Notes: generated from the letters alone by a model not told the origin. A stretch of DNA of 29,248 bases from Chryseosolibacter sp044507115 (GCA_044507115.1 JBIQJZ010000014.1:1-29248); one strand, 5' to 3'. Counted from the first letter of the stretch, positions 8,252 through 16,195 are shown. A program made the numbers and translations.

Positions 8252-9340
8252 TCAGCCGGCCGCTGTCATCATTTGAACGAACTCATCAAACAGATATTCC
8301 GAATCGTGCGGTCCGGGAGACGCTTCGGGGTGATACTGAACGGAAAAGGCCTGCTTCCCTTTGACCCGGATACCCATGATGGTATTGTCATTCAGGTGCA
8401 AGTGCGTTACCTCCACCAGGGGGTTCTTCTCGATATCCTTCTCACTAACCGCAAACCCGTGGTTCTGAGAAGTCATTTCACCCTTTCCAGTCAGCAGGTT
8501 CTTCACCGGGTGGTTGAGCCCCCGGTGTCCGTGGTGCATCTTGTACGTCGACAGCCCGCATGAAAGCGCGAGTAACTGATGGCCCAGGCATATACCGAAT
8601 ACCGGTTTGTCGGAGGCGACAACATCTTTCACTGTCTGCACTGCGTAGTCCATTACCGCGGGATCACCGGGGCCATTGGAGATAAAGTAGCCATCCGGAT
8701 TCCAGGCCGCCATCTCCTGGTGGGGTGTTTTCGCCGGGAATACCTTCACGTAGCACCCTCTTTCGGCGAGGTTTCGGAGGATGTTGTTCTTGATACCCAG
8801 GTCGAGCGCTGCCACTTTGAACTTCGCCTCGGGATTTCCGATGAAATACGGTTCACGAGTGCTTACCTGGGAAGAAAGCTCGAGTCCAACCATTGATGGG
8901 ACCTTGCGGATTTCATCCCTCATCTGGTCTGGCGTGAGCACGGACGATATCAGGGCGTTCATCGTACCCTTGCTGCGGATATACCGAACCAGCATGCGTG
9001 TATCAACATCTGCAATACCCACGACCTCATTGCGTTCCAGATACTGCTGAAGGCTCTCCTGTGCCTCCCGGCGGGAGTATTGCTCCGCGAAGTCGTTTAC
9101 CACCACACCGGCGATCTTGGTCGCTCCTGACTCCTGTTCTGTGTCCAGAGCGCCGTAGTTCCCAATGTGCGCTGTCGTATTGACGATGATCTGGCCATAA
9201 TACGACGGATCGGTGTAAATCTCCTGATATCCGGTCATTCCGGTGTTAAAACAGATCTCCCCGCCAGTCGTACCGATCTTCCCGATAGCGGTTCCTTCTA
9301 CTAACAATCCATCTTCCAGCAGGAGAAAAGCTTTTTGCAT
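8252..9340 (-). CDS. carA: Carbamoyl-phosphate synthase small (glutaminase) subunit
   Basis: Hydrolyses glutamine and channels ammonia to the large subunit CarB for carbamoyl phosphate, the precursor of arginine and pyrimidines. The 362 residues have a normal N-terminal CPSase domain (MQKAFLLLEDG...FNTGMTGYQE). The class I glutamine amidotransferase domain shows ISNGPGDP, nucleophile Cys251 in FGICLGHQ, and His337/Glu339 in QYHPEA. carB is not next to it. Its place between rplQ and eno is a gene order I recall from other Bacteroidota. It has its own promoter and follows the rplQ terminator. Confidence 0.98.
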   Translation of the reverse strand: MQKAFLLLEDGLLVEGTAIGKIGTTGGEICFNTGMTGYQEIYTDPSYYGQIIVNTTAHIGNYGALDTEQESGATKIAGVVVNDFAEQYSRREAQESLQQYLERNEVVGIADVDTRMLVRYIRSKGTMNALISSVLTPDQMRDEIRKVPSMVGLELSSQVSTREPYFIGNPEAKFKVAALDLGIKNNILRNLAERGCYVKVFPAKTPHQEMAAWNPDGYFISNGPGDPAVMDYAVQTVKDVVASDKPVFGICLGHQLLALSCGLSTYKMHHGHRGLNHPVKNLLTGKGEMTSQNHGFAVSEKDIEKNPLVEVTHLHLNDNTIMGIRVKGKQAFSVQYHPEASPGPHDSEYLFDEFVQMMTAAG

Positions 9341-9372
9341 AGTTGTTTAGATAATATTTTATTACGACGGCC

Positions 9373-9403
9373 CAAAGTTACCGCTCGAATCAAAACCACC
9401 AAC
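9373..9403 (-). promoter_or_regulatory. Predicted promoter of carA (-eno)
   Basis: On the minus strand GTTG (9403-9400), a 19-bp spacer and TAACTTTG (9380-9373) match the Bacteroidota consensus TTTG-N19-TAnnTTTG with one mismatch in the -33 part. The predicted start, about 9367, gives a leader of roughly 27 nt before the carA ATG. Confidence 0.65.
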
Positions 9404-9411
9404 GATTGCAC

Positions 9412-9449
9412 AAAAAAAAGGGACTGAATACTGATTCAATCCCTTTTTT
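9412..9449 (-). terminator. Intrinsic terminator ending the ribosomal block after rplQ
   Basis: On the minus strand an A6-GGGATTGAA arm pairs with TTCAGTCCC-T6 around a 6-nt loop, about 15 bp with one wobble, followed by a T8 run. The stem carries A- and T-tracts on both sides, so it could also act on the plus strand. It separates rplQ from the carA promoter. Confidence 0.88.
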
Positions 9450-9470
9450 GATATGGTTTAAGAAGAAACA

Positions 9471-10055
9471 CTATTCTTTCTTCTTTTTCGGTTTGCTGAC
9501 AGTCTTCTTTTCGGCCTTCGGGGCTTTCTTCGCTGCTTTCTTTTCCTCAGCAGGAGCTTCCGCTGTAGCTGCCTCCGCGCTGGCTTCGGGAGCTTCCGTT
9601 CCCTCGGCTACTTCTGCACCTTCCGCCTTCTTGCTGCTTCTGCGACTTCTCCGCGTCTTGGCTTTCTTAGCTACTCCGTCCTTGGTGTAGAGCGTATTGA
9701 AGTCAACCAGTTCAATGAAGCACATCTCAGCATTATCGCCAAGTCTGGTGTCTGCCAGTTTGATGATCCGAGTGTAACCGCCCGGGCGATCAGCGATCTT
9801 CGCCGCCACTTCTCCGAAAAGCGTCTGAACCGATTCCTTGTTCTGCAAGTAAGCAAATGCCGTTCTGCGCGAATGGGTAGTATCAGTCTTCGATTTTGTC
9901 AAAAGAGGCTCGACATATTTCCGCAGGGCTTTAGCCTTTGCCACCGTAGTGGAAATCCGCTTATTGATTATAAGGGAAGTTGCCAGGTTTGACAGCAGCG
10001 CCTGTCTGTGCGCCGATGTCCTGCCCAAATGATTTACCTTCTTACCGTGTCTCAT
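9471..10055 (-). CDS. rplQ: 50S ribosomal protein L17 with long Lys/Ala-rich tail
   Basis: Large-subunit protein L17. The core (MRHGKKVNHLGRTSAHRQAL...TRIIKLADTRLGDNAEMCFIEL) ends at about residue 123. A low-complexity tail of about 70 residues follows, rich in Ala, Glu and Lys and ending in KPKKKKE. The total of 194 compares with about 127 in E. coli. Such tails occur on L17 in Bacteroidota; their role is unknown to me. It is the last gene of the block, 5 bp after rpoA, and ends at a strong terminator. Confidence 0.98.
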   Translation of the reverse strand: MRHGKKVNHLGRTSAHRQALLSNLATSLIINKRISTTVAKAKALRKYVEPLLTKSKTDTTHSRRTAFAYLQNKESVQTLFGEVAAKIADRPGGYTRIIKLADTRLGDNAEMCFIELVDFNTLYTKDGVAKKAKTRRSRRSSKKAEGAEVAEGTEAPEASAEAATAEAPAEEKKAAKKAPKAEKKTVSKPKKKKE

Positions 10056-10060
10056 GAGTT

Positions 10061-11050
10061 CTAGTCTTCGTCGAGTTTATACTTTGATAGGTCCATCCCG
10101 AACGTCAGATTCTTTTCAGCCACCAGTTGTTCCAACTCGGCGAGCGATTTCTTTCCAAAGTTACGGAACTTCATCATGTCAGAAATCTCAAGCTCCACCA
10201 GGTCGCCAAGCGTTTTGACGTCAGCTGCTTTAAGGCAGTTGTAAGCACGGACAGAAAGATCGAGATCGTGAAGAGGTGTCTTCAGCAGCTTGCGCATGTG
10301 AAGCATTTCCTCATCCACTTGTTCGATTTCGGCGTCTTTGCCCGTCTCCAGTTCAATCGACTTATCAGAGAAAAGTCTGAAGTGCTGAATCAGGATATGA
10401 GCAGCGCCCTCGAGTGCTTTCTCTGGGTGAATGGACCCATCGGTTTCAATATCCACGACCAACTTTTCGTAGTCGGTCTTTTGTTCTACACGCGTGTTTT
10501 CGACGCTGTATTTGACATTCTTCACGGGTGTAAAAATCGCATCGATCGGAATAAAGCCGAAAACCTGCTCCGCCGGCTTGTTCTCTTCTGCCGGGAGGTA
10601 ACCACGTCCTTTTTCAAGGGTAAGTTCTATTTCAAACTGAGCTGACTCATCGAGATTACAGATTACGTGATCGGGATTGAGGATCTCAAATGCCGAAGTA
10701 AAGCGCGTGATGTCGCCAGCCTTGAACTGTTTTTGCTTTTTGATGGTCACGGTGATTTTGCTCTCAAACGAGTCCGCAACCTTCTTGAACCGAACCATTT
10801 TAAGGTTCAAAATAATCTCCGCTACGTCTTCAACAACCCCCTCAATAGTGGAAAATTCATGGAGTACGCCAGGTATCTTGATACCCGTGATCGCATATCC
10901 CTCCAGTGAGGACAGGAGTATGCGTCTCAGTGCGTTACCGATCGTCACCCCGTATCCTTTTTCCAGCGGTTTGAATGTAAAAAGTCCGTGGAAATCATCA
11001 GACTTTTCCATTACAACCTTCTCTGGCATTTGAAATGCTAATATTGACAT
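10061..11050 (-). CDS. rpoA: RNA polymerase alpha subunit
   Basis: Alpha subunit of RNA polymerase, 329 residues, normal length. The N-terminal assembly domain includes FTFKPLEKGYGVTIGNALRRILLSSLEGYAI in residues about 25-55. The C-terminal domain has LDLSVRAYNCLKAADVKTLGDLVEL and the helix-hairpin-helix FRNFGKKSLAELEQLV, which contacts upstream DNA and activators. Start ATG 11050 follows rpsD by 24 bp; rplQ follows 5 bp later, as in the alpha operon. Confidence 0.99.
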   Translation of the reverse strand: MSILAFQMPEKVVMEKSDDFHGLFTFKPLEKGYGVTIGNALRRILLSSLEGYAITGIKIPGVLHEFSTIEGVVEDVAEIILNLKMVRFKKVADSFESKITVTIKKQKQFKAGDITRFTSAFEILNPDHVICNLDESAQFEIELTLEKGRGYLPAEENKPAEQVFGFIPIDAIFTPVKNVKYSVENTRVEQKTDYEKLVVDIETDGSIHPEKALEGAAHILIQHFRLFSDKSIELETGKDAEIEQVDEEMLHMRKLLKTPLHDLDLSVRAYNCLKAADVKTLGDLVELEISDMMKFRNFGKKSLAELEQLVAEKNLTFGMDLSKYKLDED

Positions 11051-11074
11051 AGTGATGTTGATTATCTGATTAAA

Positions 11075-11680
11075 TTACTTAGAATACAATTCGACGATCA
11101 GAGTCTCGTTGATGTTCTCAGGGATATCAGCGCGCAGGGGCAGATTGATCATCTTGCCTGCCATTTCACTATTATCCCATTCCAACCAATTGTATTTTCT
11201 GGCACCCTGCAGTGCAAGGCTATTGGTGACAACTTCGAGGCTTTTTGAGCGTTCCCGGACAGCGATAATGTCGCCGGGCTTCACCCGGTACGAGGCGATG
11301 TTCACCACCTCCCCGTTAACCGAAATATGTTTGTGCAACACCAGCTGGCGCGCCGCTCTGCGCGTGGGCGCAATACCGAGACGGTAAACGGTGTTGTCAA
11401 GGCGTGACTCAAGAAGCTGCAACAGTTTCTCACCGGTTACACCTTTCAGACGGGTAGCCTCTACGAATGTCTTAGCAAACTGCCTTTCCAACAGGCCGTA
11501 GATATATTTGGCCTTCTGCTTTTCAGAAAGCTGGAGCGCATACTCCGACTGTTTGCGCTTCTTGCCGCGCCCGTGTTGACCAGGAGCGTAGTTCTTCTTC
11601 TGCAAAGCTTTATTTTCACCGAGGATCGGCTCATTAAACCTTCTCGAAATTCTGACCTTGGGGCCTGTATATCTTGCCAT
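11075..11680 (-). CDS. rpsD: 30S ribosomal protein S4
   Basis: Primary 16S rRNA-binding protein S4, 201 residues. The N-terminal part (MARYTGPKVRISRRFNEPIL) has no cysteines, so this is the zinc-free form. The S4 RNA-binding domain starts near residue 92 (RLDNTVYRLGIAPTRRAARQLVLHKHISVNG). In E. coli S4 represses the alpha operon through a leader upstream of rpsM; the matching gap here (12515-12585) holds a hairpin. It lies between rpsK and rpoA. Confidence 0.99.
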   Translation of the reverse strand: MARYTGPKVRISRRFNEPILGENKALQKKNYAPGQHGRGKKRKQSEYALQLSEKQKAKYIYGLLERQFAKTFVEATRLKGVTGEKLLQLLESRLDNTVYRLGIAPTRRAARQLVLHKHISVNGEVVNIASYRVKPGDIIAVRERSKSLEVVTNSLALQGARKYNWLEWDNSEMAGKMINLPLRADIPENINETLIVELYSK

Positions 11681-11704
11681 GGGTAAACCTGAAATATTTC
11701 GTTA

Positions 11705-12103
11705 TTAAACTCTTCTTCTCTTGGGAGGTCTGCAACCGTTGTGTGGAAGTGGCGTAACATCGCGAATAGCGGTCACCTCAATACCAGCTCCCTGGATGGT
11801 CCGGATCGCAGACTCGCGTCCCGCGCCAGGTCCCTTTACAAACACCTCAACCTTCCGCATTCCAAGTTCATACGCCTTGGAAGCGCAATCCTGAGCGGCC
11901 ATCTGCGCAGCATAGGGGGTGTTCTTCTTTGAACCTTTGAATCCCATCTTGCCAGCCGAAGCCCAGGATATCACCTGACCCGCACTATTGGTCATTGCGA
12001 TAATGATGTTGTTGAAAGTCGCCTTGATGTGGACCTCTCCCACAGCCTCAACATTTACGACTCTCTTTTTTGCTTTGTCTTTTCTCTTTTCAGCGGTTGC
12101 CAT
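11705..12103 (-). CDS. rpsK: 30S ribosomal protein S11
   Basis: Platform protein S11 of the small subunit, 132 residues. A basic N-terminus (MATAEKRKDKAKKRVV) precedes the conserved core (HIKATFNNIIIAMTNSAGQVISWASAGKMGFKGSKKNTPYAAQ). The C-terminus is the family signature DVTPLPHNGCRPPKRRRV. Gaps of 30 bp to rpsM and 24 bp to rpsD fit one transcript. Confidence 0.99.
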   Translation of the reverse strand: MATAEKRKDKAKKRVVNVEAVGEVHIKATFNNIIIAMTNSAGQVISWASAGKMGFKGSKKNTPYAAQMAAQDCASKAYELGMRKVEVFVKGPGAGRESAIRTIQGAGIEVTAIRDVTPLPHNGCRPPKRRRV

Positions 12104-12133
12104 TAATGAGAACTTTATTTTTCTGTTAGTGAA

Positions 12134-12514
12134 TTAACCTTTTGTCGCTTTCTTCTTGTTGGCGACTGTCTTACGCTTGCCTTTCCGTGTACGGGCATTG
12201 TTCTTCGTCGTTTGTCCACGTACAGGCAGCCCTTTGCGATGGCGAAGTCCACGATAGCATCCAATATCCATCAAGCGTTTGATGTTCAGCTGGATCTCTG
12301 ACTTGAGAACACCTTCAATGCGGAATTTCTCGGCAATGATAGCCCTGATCGCGTTCGACTCGTCGTCATTCCACTCCTTCACTTTCTTATCCCAGCTGAT
12401 GCCGGCTTCAGAAAGTATCTTTTGAGCGGACTTGCGGCCCAGCCCAAAGATGTATGTGAGGCCTATCTCGCCCCGCTTGTTGTCAGGAATGTCTACACCA
12501 GCAATACGTGCCAT
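12134..12514 (-). CDS. rpsM: 30S ribosomal protein S13
   Basis: Head protein S13, 126 residues, contacting 5S rRNA/L5 across the subunit bridge. Conserved segments are MARIAGVDIPDNKRGEIGLTYIFG at the start, the helix-two-turn-helix region, and CYRGLRHRKGLPVRGQTTKNNARTRKG near the C-terminus. It is the first gene of the alpha-operon part and is preceded by a 71-bp gap after rpmJ. Confidence 0.99.
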   Translation of the reverse strand: MARIAGVDIPDNKRGEIGLTYIFGLGRKSAQKILSEAGISWDKKVKEWNDDESNAIRAIIAEKFRIEGVLKSEIQLNIKRLMDIGCYRGLRHRKGLPVRGQTTKNNARTRKGKRKTVANKKKATKG

Positions 12515-12554
12515 ATGTTATATTATTCGTCTTAGTAATTAGTCATCGTTAAGT

Positions 12555-12575
12555 GAACCCCATCGAGGAAGGTTC
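12555..12575 (-). promoter_or_regulatory. Hairpin upstream of rpsM (possible alpha-operon leader)
   Basis: On the minus strand GAACC-TT-CC-TCGAT-GG-GGTTC folds into a 7-bp stem with a TT bulge and a 5-nt loop. It lies in the 71-bp rpmJ-rpsM gap, the position where E. coli has the S4-binding pseudoknot leader. No promoter consensus is present in the gap. A regulatory role is inference. Confidence 0.35.
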
Positions 12576-12585
12576 GCGCTATTTG

Positions 12586-12702
12586 CTATCCTTGTCTTTG
12601 CTTGTAGCGGGGATTCTTCTTGTTGATCACATACAACTTTCCCTTCCGCCGAATGATCTTACAATCGGCGCTGCGCTTTTTTATGGATGCTTTAACTTTC
12701 AT
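12586..12702 (-). CDS. rpmJ: 50S ribosomal protein L36 (zinc-free form)
   Basis: A 38-residue L36, start ATG 12702 (MKVKASIKKRSADCKIIRRK), ending NPRYKQRQG. Only one of the four zinc ligands of the classic protein remains (Cys14; Ser11, Asn27 and Tyr33 take the other places), so this is the C-minus form. It starts 4 bp after the infA stop codon and is the last gene of the spc part. Confidence 0.97.
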   Translation of the reverse strand: MKVKASIKKRSADCKIIRRKGKLYVINKKNPRYKQRQG

Positions 12703-12706
12703 GTCT

Positions 12707-12925
12707 CTATTTGTATCTAAACACAATTCTTCCTTTCGTCAAATCATACGGCGACATTTCGAGACGTACTCGGTCGCCAGGTAAGATGCGAATGTAGTGC
12801 ATGCGCATCTTGCCGGATATGTGGGCCAGAACTTCGTGCCCGTTCTCCAGCTGAACCCGAAACATTGCGTTTGACAATGCTTCGCTTATTGTTCCATCTT
12901 GCTCAATTGACTTTTGTTTCGCCAC
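12707..12925 (-). CDS. infA: Translation initiation factor IF-1, GTG start inside map
   Basis: A 72-residue S1-fold (OB) protein that binds the ribosomal A site during initiation. The sequence MAKQKSIEQDGTISEALSNA...FRVQLENGHEVLAHISGKMRMHYIRILPGDRV is full length. The start is GTG at 12925; the next Met is residue 21, too late for the fold. The first 40 nt overlap the end of map in another frame, which suggests translational coupling. rpmJ follows 4 bp later. Confidence 0.97.
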   Translation of the reverse strand: MAKQKSIEQDGTISEALSNAMFRVQLENGHEVLAHISGKMRMHYIRILPGDRVRLEMSPYDLTKGRIVFRYK

Positions 12926-13698
12926 TTATAGCTGTAATTATTTTCTATATACTCATGCGTTGTCAGTATTTCTGTCTTATCAGCGTGCACGGCAACCGTA
13001 TGCTCAAAGTGAGCTGAAGGTTTCCTGTCCGCGGTTCGAATCGTCCATCCGTCCCGTTCCTGCACAACGTTTCTTGTGCCCTGGTTGATCATCGGTTCGA
13101 TTGCGAACACCATACCCACCTCAATCTTCGGACCTTTGCCTCGCTTGCCGTAGTTTGGAACATCCGGCTTCTCGTGAAGCTTCTTTCCAATACCGTGGCC
13201 TACTAGTTCGCGAACCACACCGTATCCAAAACTCTCAGCGTGCTGCTGCACAGCATGCGATATATCGCCGATCCGGTTCCCGGCTTTCGCCTGCGCAATG
13301 CCCAGGTAGAGTGATTCGTATGTCCTTTCCAGTAACAACAGCGTTTCCTCGTCTACCCCTTCCAATGGGTACGTATAGGCGGAATCGCTGTGGTAACCCT
13401 TGTAATACACCCCGCAATCAACGGAGATGATATCTGTTTCCCGTAGCTCGTACTTGCCGGGGAAGCCGTGAACAACAACTTCGTTCACCGATATACACAG
13501 CGACGCCGGAAAGCCGTTGTGGTTCTTAAACGAGGGGGCAGCTCCGTGATCTCTGATAAACTCCTCCGCCACCTGGTCCAGTGTACCCGTTTGTACGCCG
13601 GGCTTCACTAGTTTCGCAACTTCACCATGAGCTTTCGCCAGTATCTTCGCGCTTTCGCGAATCAGAACCAGTTCCTCCTCTGTTTTTAAGCTAACCAT
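12886..13698 (-). CDS. map: Methionine aminopeptidase type I
   Basis: Removes the N-terminal Met from new proteins; a two-metal enzyme. Metal ligands appear in SVDCGVYYKGYHSDSAYTYPL (Asp, Asp), ELVGHGIGKKLHEKP (His), FAIEPMI (Glu) and HFEHTVAV (Glu). I choose ATG 13698 (MVSLKTEEE), giving 270 residues; a TTG one codon upstream is less likely. The C-terminus runs about 15 residues past the usual LTTHEYIE end and overlaps infA by 40 nt. It lies 8 bp after secY. Confidence 0.97.
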   Translation of the reverse strand: MVSLKTEEELVLIRESAKILAKAHGEVAKLVKPGVQTGTLDQVAEEFIRDHGAAPSFKNHNGFPASLCISVNEVVVHGFPGKYELRETDIISVDCGVYYKGYHSDSAYTYPLEGVDEETLLLLERTYESLYLGIAQAKAGNRIGDISHAVQQHAESFGYGVVRELVGHGIGKKLHEKPDVPNYGKRGKGPKIEVGMVFAIEPMINQGTRNVVQERDGWTIRTADRKPSAHFEHTVAVHADKTEILTTHEYIENNYSYKWRNKSQLSKMEQ

Positions 13699-13706
13699 CA
13701 ATTCCG

Positions 13707-15032
13707 TTACGCCGCAGCAAATTGAGAACGCCCTTTCACGCGGCCCGATTTCATCATACCCTCATAGTGCCGCATCAACAAGTAACTTTCTATCTGCTGA
13801 AGCGTGTCAAGAATAACACCCACCATGATCAACAGCGAAGTACCGCCGTAGAACTGTGCGAAATTCTGACCGACCCCCAACAGCACTGCGAAAGCGGGGA
13901 TTATCGCCACAAATGCCAGGAACATCGCTCCCGGAAATGTGATCCGCGACAGAACCGTATCAATAAATTCCGACGTTTGCTTACCAGGCTTCACACCCGG
14001 GATAAACCCTCCGTTGCGCTTCAGGTTATCTGCAATGTCATTAGCGTTGATCGTGATCGCAGTATAGAAGAACGTAAATACCAGGATCATGATTCCGAAC
14101 AGCGTGTTGTACTGCCAGGAATACGGATCAGAAAATGTCGAACCGATATACGCCGACACATCGGAATCTCGCCAAAGACCTGCCAGCAGAACCGGGATAA
14201 ACATCAGAGCCTGCGCAAAGATGATCGGCATCACTCCTGCCGAGTTCACTTTGAGCGGAATAAAATCCCGTTTGCCACCGTATAGTTTATTACCAATCAC
14301 TTGCTTGGCGTACTGAATCGGAATTCTCCTCGTCGCCTGGGTCAGCATGATCACCGCCATGACAATCCCGAACAACACCAGGAGCTCTATGATGAACAAC
14401 AGAGCGCCACTCATCCCGCGGTTGTAGACTGCTTCTTCGTAGAGTGCCATCGGCAACCGTGAGATGATACCGATCATGATCAGCACCGAAATACCATTTC
14501 CAATACCCTTATCCGTAATGCGCTCTCCAAGCCACATACAGAACATCGTGCCGGCCACAAGGATTGCGATAGCGGAGACGAAGAAGAAGAATCCCGGATT
14601 GATGATCGCATCCGCTTCGATAGTACCGCGGATGTACGCGTATCCCTGGAACCCTGTAATAATAATTGTCAGCACCCGCGTGATCTGATTGAGCCGCTTC
14701 CGGCCCGAGTCGCCTTCCTTCTGAAGTTTCTGGAAGTAGGGAACAGCGAACGTCAACAGCTGGACAATGATCGATGCCGAGATATAAGGCATGATCCCCA
14801 GTGCAAAGATCGAAGCCCGGCTAAACGATCCACCGAGAAACGTATTGATCAAACCCAGGATACCTTCCGTAGCACCAGCACCTGAAAGGCTCGGGTGATT
14901 CGCATCGATTCCGGGGATCACGATAAACGATCCCAGGCGGAAAATGATCAGAAATCCGATCGTATTCAGGATGCGAACACGCAGGTCCTCAATCGAAAAA
15001 ATATTCCTTATGGTCTGAAGAAACCGCTTCAT
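13707..15032 (-). CDS. secY: Preprotein translocase subunit SecY
   Basis: Channel subunit of the SecYEG translocon in the inner membrane, 441 residues with about ten membrane segments. Conserved parts are RILNTIGFLIIFRLGSFIVIPGI (TM1), the plug region, GIGNGISVLIMIGI, and the cytoplasmic loop RRIPIQYAKQVIGNKLYGGKRDFIPLKVNSAGVMPIIFAQ. The ATG overlaps the rplO stop by one base (TAATG). It is placed before map, as in many bacterial spc operons. Confidence 0.99.
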   Translation of the reverse strand: MKRFLQTIRNIFSIEDLRVRILNTIGFLIIFRLGSFIVIPGIDANHPSLSGAGATEGILGLINTFLGGSFSRASIFALGIMPYISASIIVQLLTFAVPYFQKLQKEGDSGRKRLNQITRVLTIIITGFQGYAYIRGTIEADAIINPGFFFFVSAIAILVAGTMFCMWLGERITDKGIGNGISVLIMIGIISRLPMALYEEAVYNRGMSGALLFIIELLVLFGIVMAVIMLTQATRRIPIQYAKQVIGNKLYGGKRDFIPLKVNSAGVMPIIFAQALMFIPVLLAGLWRDSDVSAYIGSTFSDPYSWQYNTLFGIMILVFTFFYTAITINANDIADNLKRNGGFIPGVKPGKQTSEFIDTVLSRITFPGAMFLAFVAIIPAFAVLLGVGQNFAQFYGGTSLLIMVGVILDTLQQIESYLLMRHYEGMMKSGRVKGRSQFAAA

Positions 15033-15478
15033 TATTTCAGTGTTGTAGCTGTACCGCCTGCTTTCTCGATCGCCTTCACAGCTGTTTCCGAAAAGGCATG
15101 TGCTTCTACAGTGACTTTCGACTTCAATTCACCGCGACCAAGGATCTTCACCTTGTCCTTTTTCCCGACGAGTCCGTTCCCAATCAATAATTGGAGGGTC
15201 AGATTTGTATCCTTGGTCTTCTCTACGAGTCCTTCGAGGACGTCGAGATTCAGAGCCTTGAAATAGATCTTGTTATTGTTCTTAAACCCGAACTTCGGTA
15301 CCCGGCGCTGGAGTGGCATCTGACCACCTTCGAATCCGAGTTTACTCTTGTAACCCGACCTCGACTGAGCACCCTTGTGTCCGCGTCCTGCGGTAGATCC
15401 TCCGGATCCCTGACCGCGTCCGAGGCGTTTGTTCACCTTCGTCGATCCTTCAGCCGGTTTTAGTGTATGCAGCTTCAT
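15032..15478 (-). CDS. rplO: 50S ribosomal protein L15
   Basis: L15, 148 residues, which binds 23S rRNA late in assembly. The Gly-rich, basic N-terminus (LGRGQGSGGSTAGRGHKGAQSRSGYKSKLGFEGGQMPLQRRVPK) is diagnostic. The C-terminal globular part ends KVTVEAHAFSETAVKAIEKAGG. It begins 3 bp after rpmD and shares one base with the secY start. Confidence 0.99.
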   Translation of the reverse strand: MKLHTLKPAEGSTKVNKRLGRGQGSGGSTAGRGHKGAQSRSGYKSKLGFEGGQMPLQRRVPKFGFKNNNKIYFKALNLDVLEGLVEKTKDTNLTLQLLIGNGLVGKKDKVKILGRGELKSKVTVEAHAFSETAVKAIEKAGGTATTLK

Positions 15479-15481
15479 CTC

Positions 15482-15661
15482 TTAGAGTTCTTTTACCGTA
15501 ATCAAGTGATTCACTTTTCTGATCATCCCGGCGATCTGCGGCGTCAGCTCAACCTCTACCGACTTGTTGATCCTGCCCAATCCCAGCGCCTTGATAGTCC
15601 TCAACTGGGTCTCCGGCCGTTTGATCGTACTTCTCGTTTGTGTTATCTGAACTTTAGCCAT
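15482..15661 (-). CDS. rpmD: 50S ribosomal protein L30
   Basis: A 59-residue L30 starting at ATG 15661 (MAKVQITQTRSTIKRPETQL), ending KVNHLITVKEL. The ferredoxin-like L30 core with RTIKALGLGRINKSVEV is complete. It sits between rpsE (stop 5 bp upstream) and rplO, its standard place in the spc operon. Confidence 0.97.
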   Translation of the reverse strand: MAKVQITQTRSTIKRPETQLRTIKALGLGRINKSVEVELTPQIAGMIRKVNHLITVKEL

Positions 15662-15666
15662 GTCTC

Positions 15667-16185
15667 TTAGCCGTTAAATACTTTCGACAATGCGATACCT
15701 CTGTTCTTCGCTATGCTGTACGCATCGCGCATCGTAGTCAGCGCGCGGAATGTCGCCTTCACCACGTTGTGGGGGTTAGACGAACCCTTCGACTTCGCCA
15801 GGACGTTGTGCACACCTGCACTCTCCAGCACAGCGCGCATCGCACCACCGGCGATTACACCAGTACCGGGCGCTGCGGGTCTCAGCAGGACGAATCCGCC
15901 ACCAAACTTCCCGATCGACTCGTGAGGAACTGTTCCTTTGATGATCGGCACCTTCACCAGGTGCTTCTTCGCATCGTCGATACCCTTGGTAATGGCATCC
16001 GTTACCTCGTTTGCCTTGCCCAGGCCGTATCCGACAACGCCGTTGCCATCTCCAACCACGACAATGGCTGCAAAGCTGAAACGACGTCCGCCTTTCACAA
16101 CCTTTGCCACGCGTTCAATAGCAACTACGCGTTCCTTAAGATCGATCTCGCTGGCTTTTACTGTGCTGATATTGCTTACCGACAT
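15667..16185 (-). CDS. rpsE: 30S ribosomal protein S5
   Basis: S5, 172 residues, involved in decoding fidelity and mRNA unwinding at the entry channel. The dsRNA-binding-like N domain contains LKERVVAIERVAKVVKGGRRFSFAAIVVVGDGNGVVGYGLGKANEV. The C domain has PAAPGTGVIAGGAMRAVLESAGVHNVLAKSKGSSNPHNVVKAT. Normal length. It lies 10 bp after rplR and 5 bp before rpmD. Confidence 0.99.
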   Translation of the reverse strand: MSVSNISTVKASEIDLKERVVAIERVAKVVKGGRRFSFAAIVVVGDGNGVVGYGLGKANEVTDAITKGIDDAKKHLVKVPIIKGTVPHESIGKFGGGFVLLRPAAPGTGVIAGGAMRAVLESAGVHNVLAKSKGSSNPHNVVKATFRALTTMRDAYSIAKNRGIALSKVFNG

Positions 16186-16195
16186 ATTATAGTTC

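Noticed and set aside
10156..10163. TAACTTTG promoter-like sequence on the minus strand inside rpoA
   Set aside because: It lies in conserved coding sequence (FRNFGKKS) and has no TTTG 19 bp upstream.
13699..13701. TTG start for map one codon before ATG 13698
   Set aside because: ATG is available in the next codon and matches the usual start.
13722..14285. Long plus-strand frame opposite secY (187 codons), and similar antisense frames over eno, rpsH, rplD and the phosphatase gene
   Set aside because: They mirror conserved genes, have odd composition and no recognisable domains; such frames are expected at this GC content.
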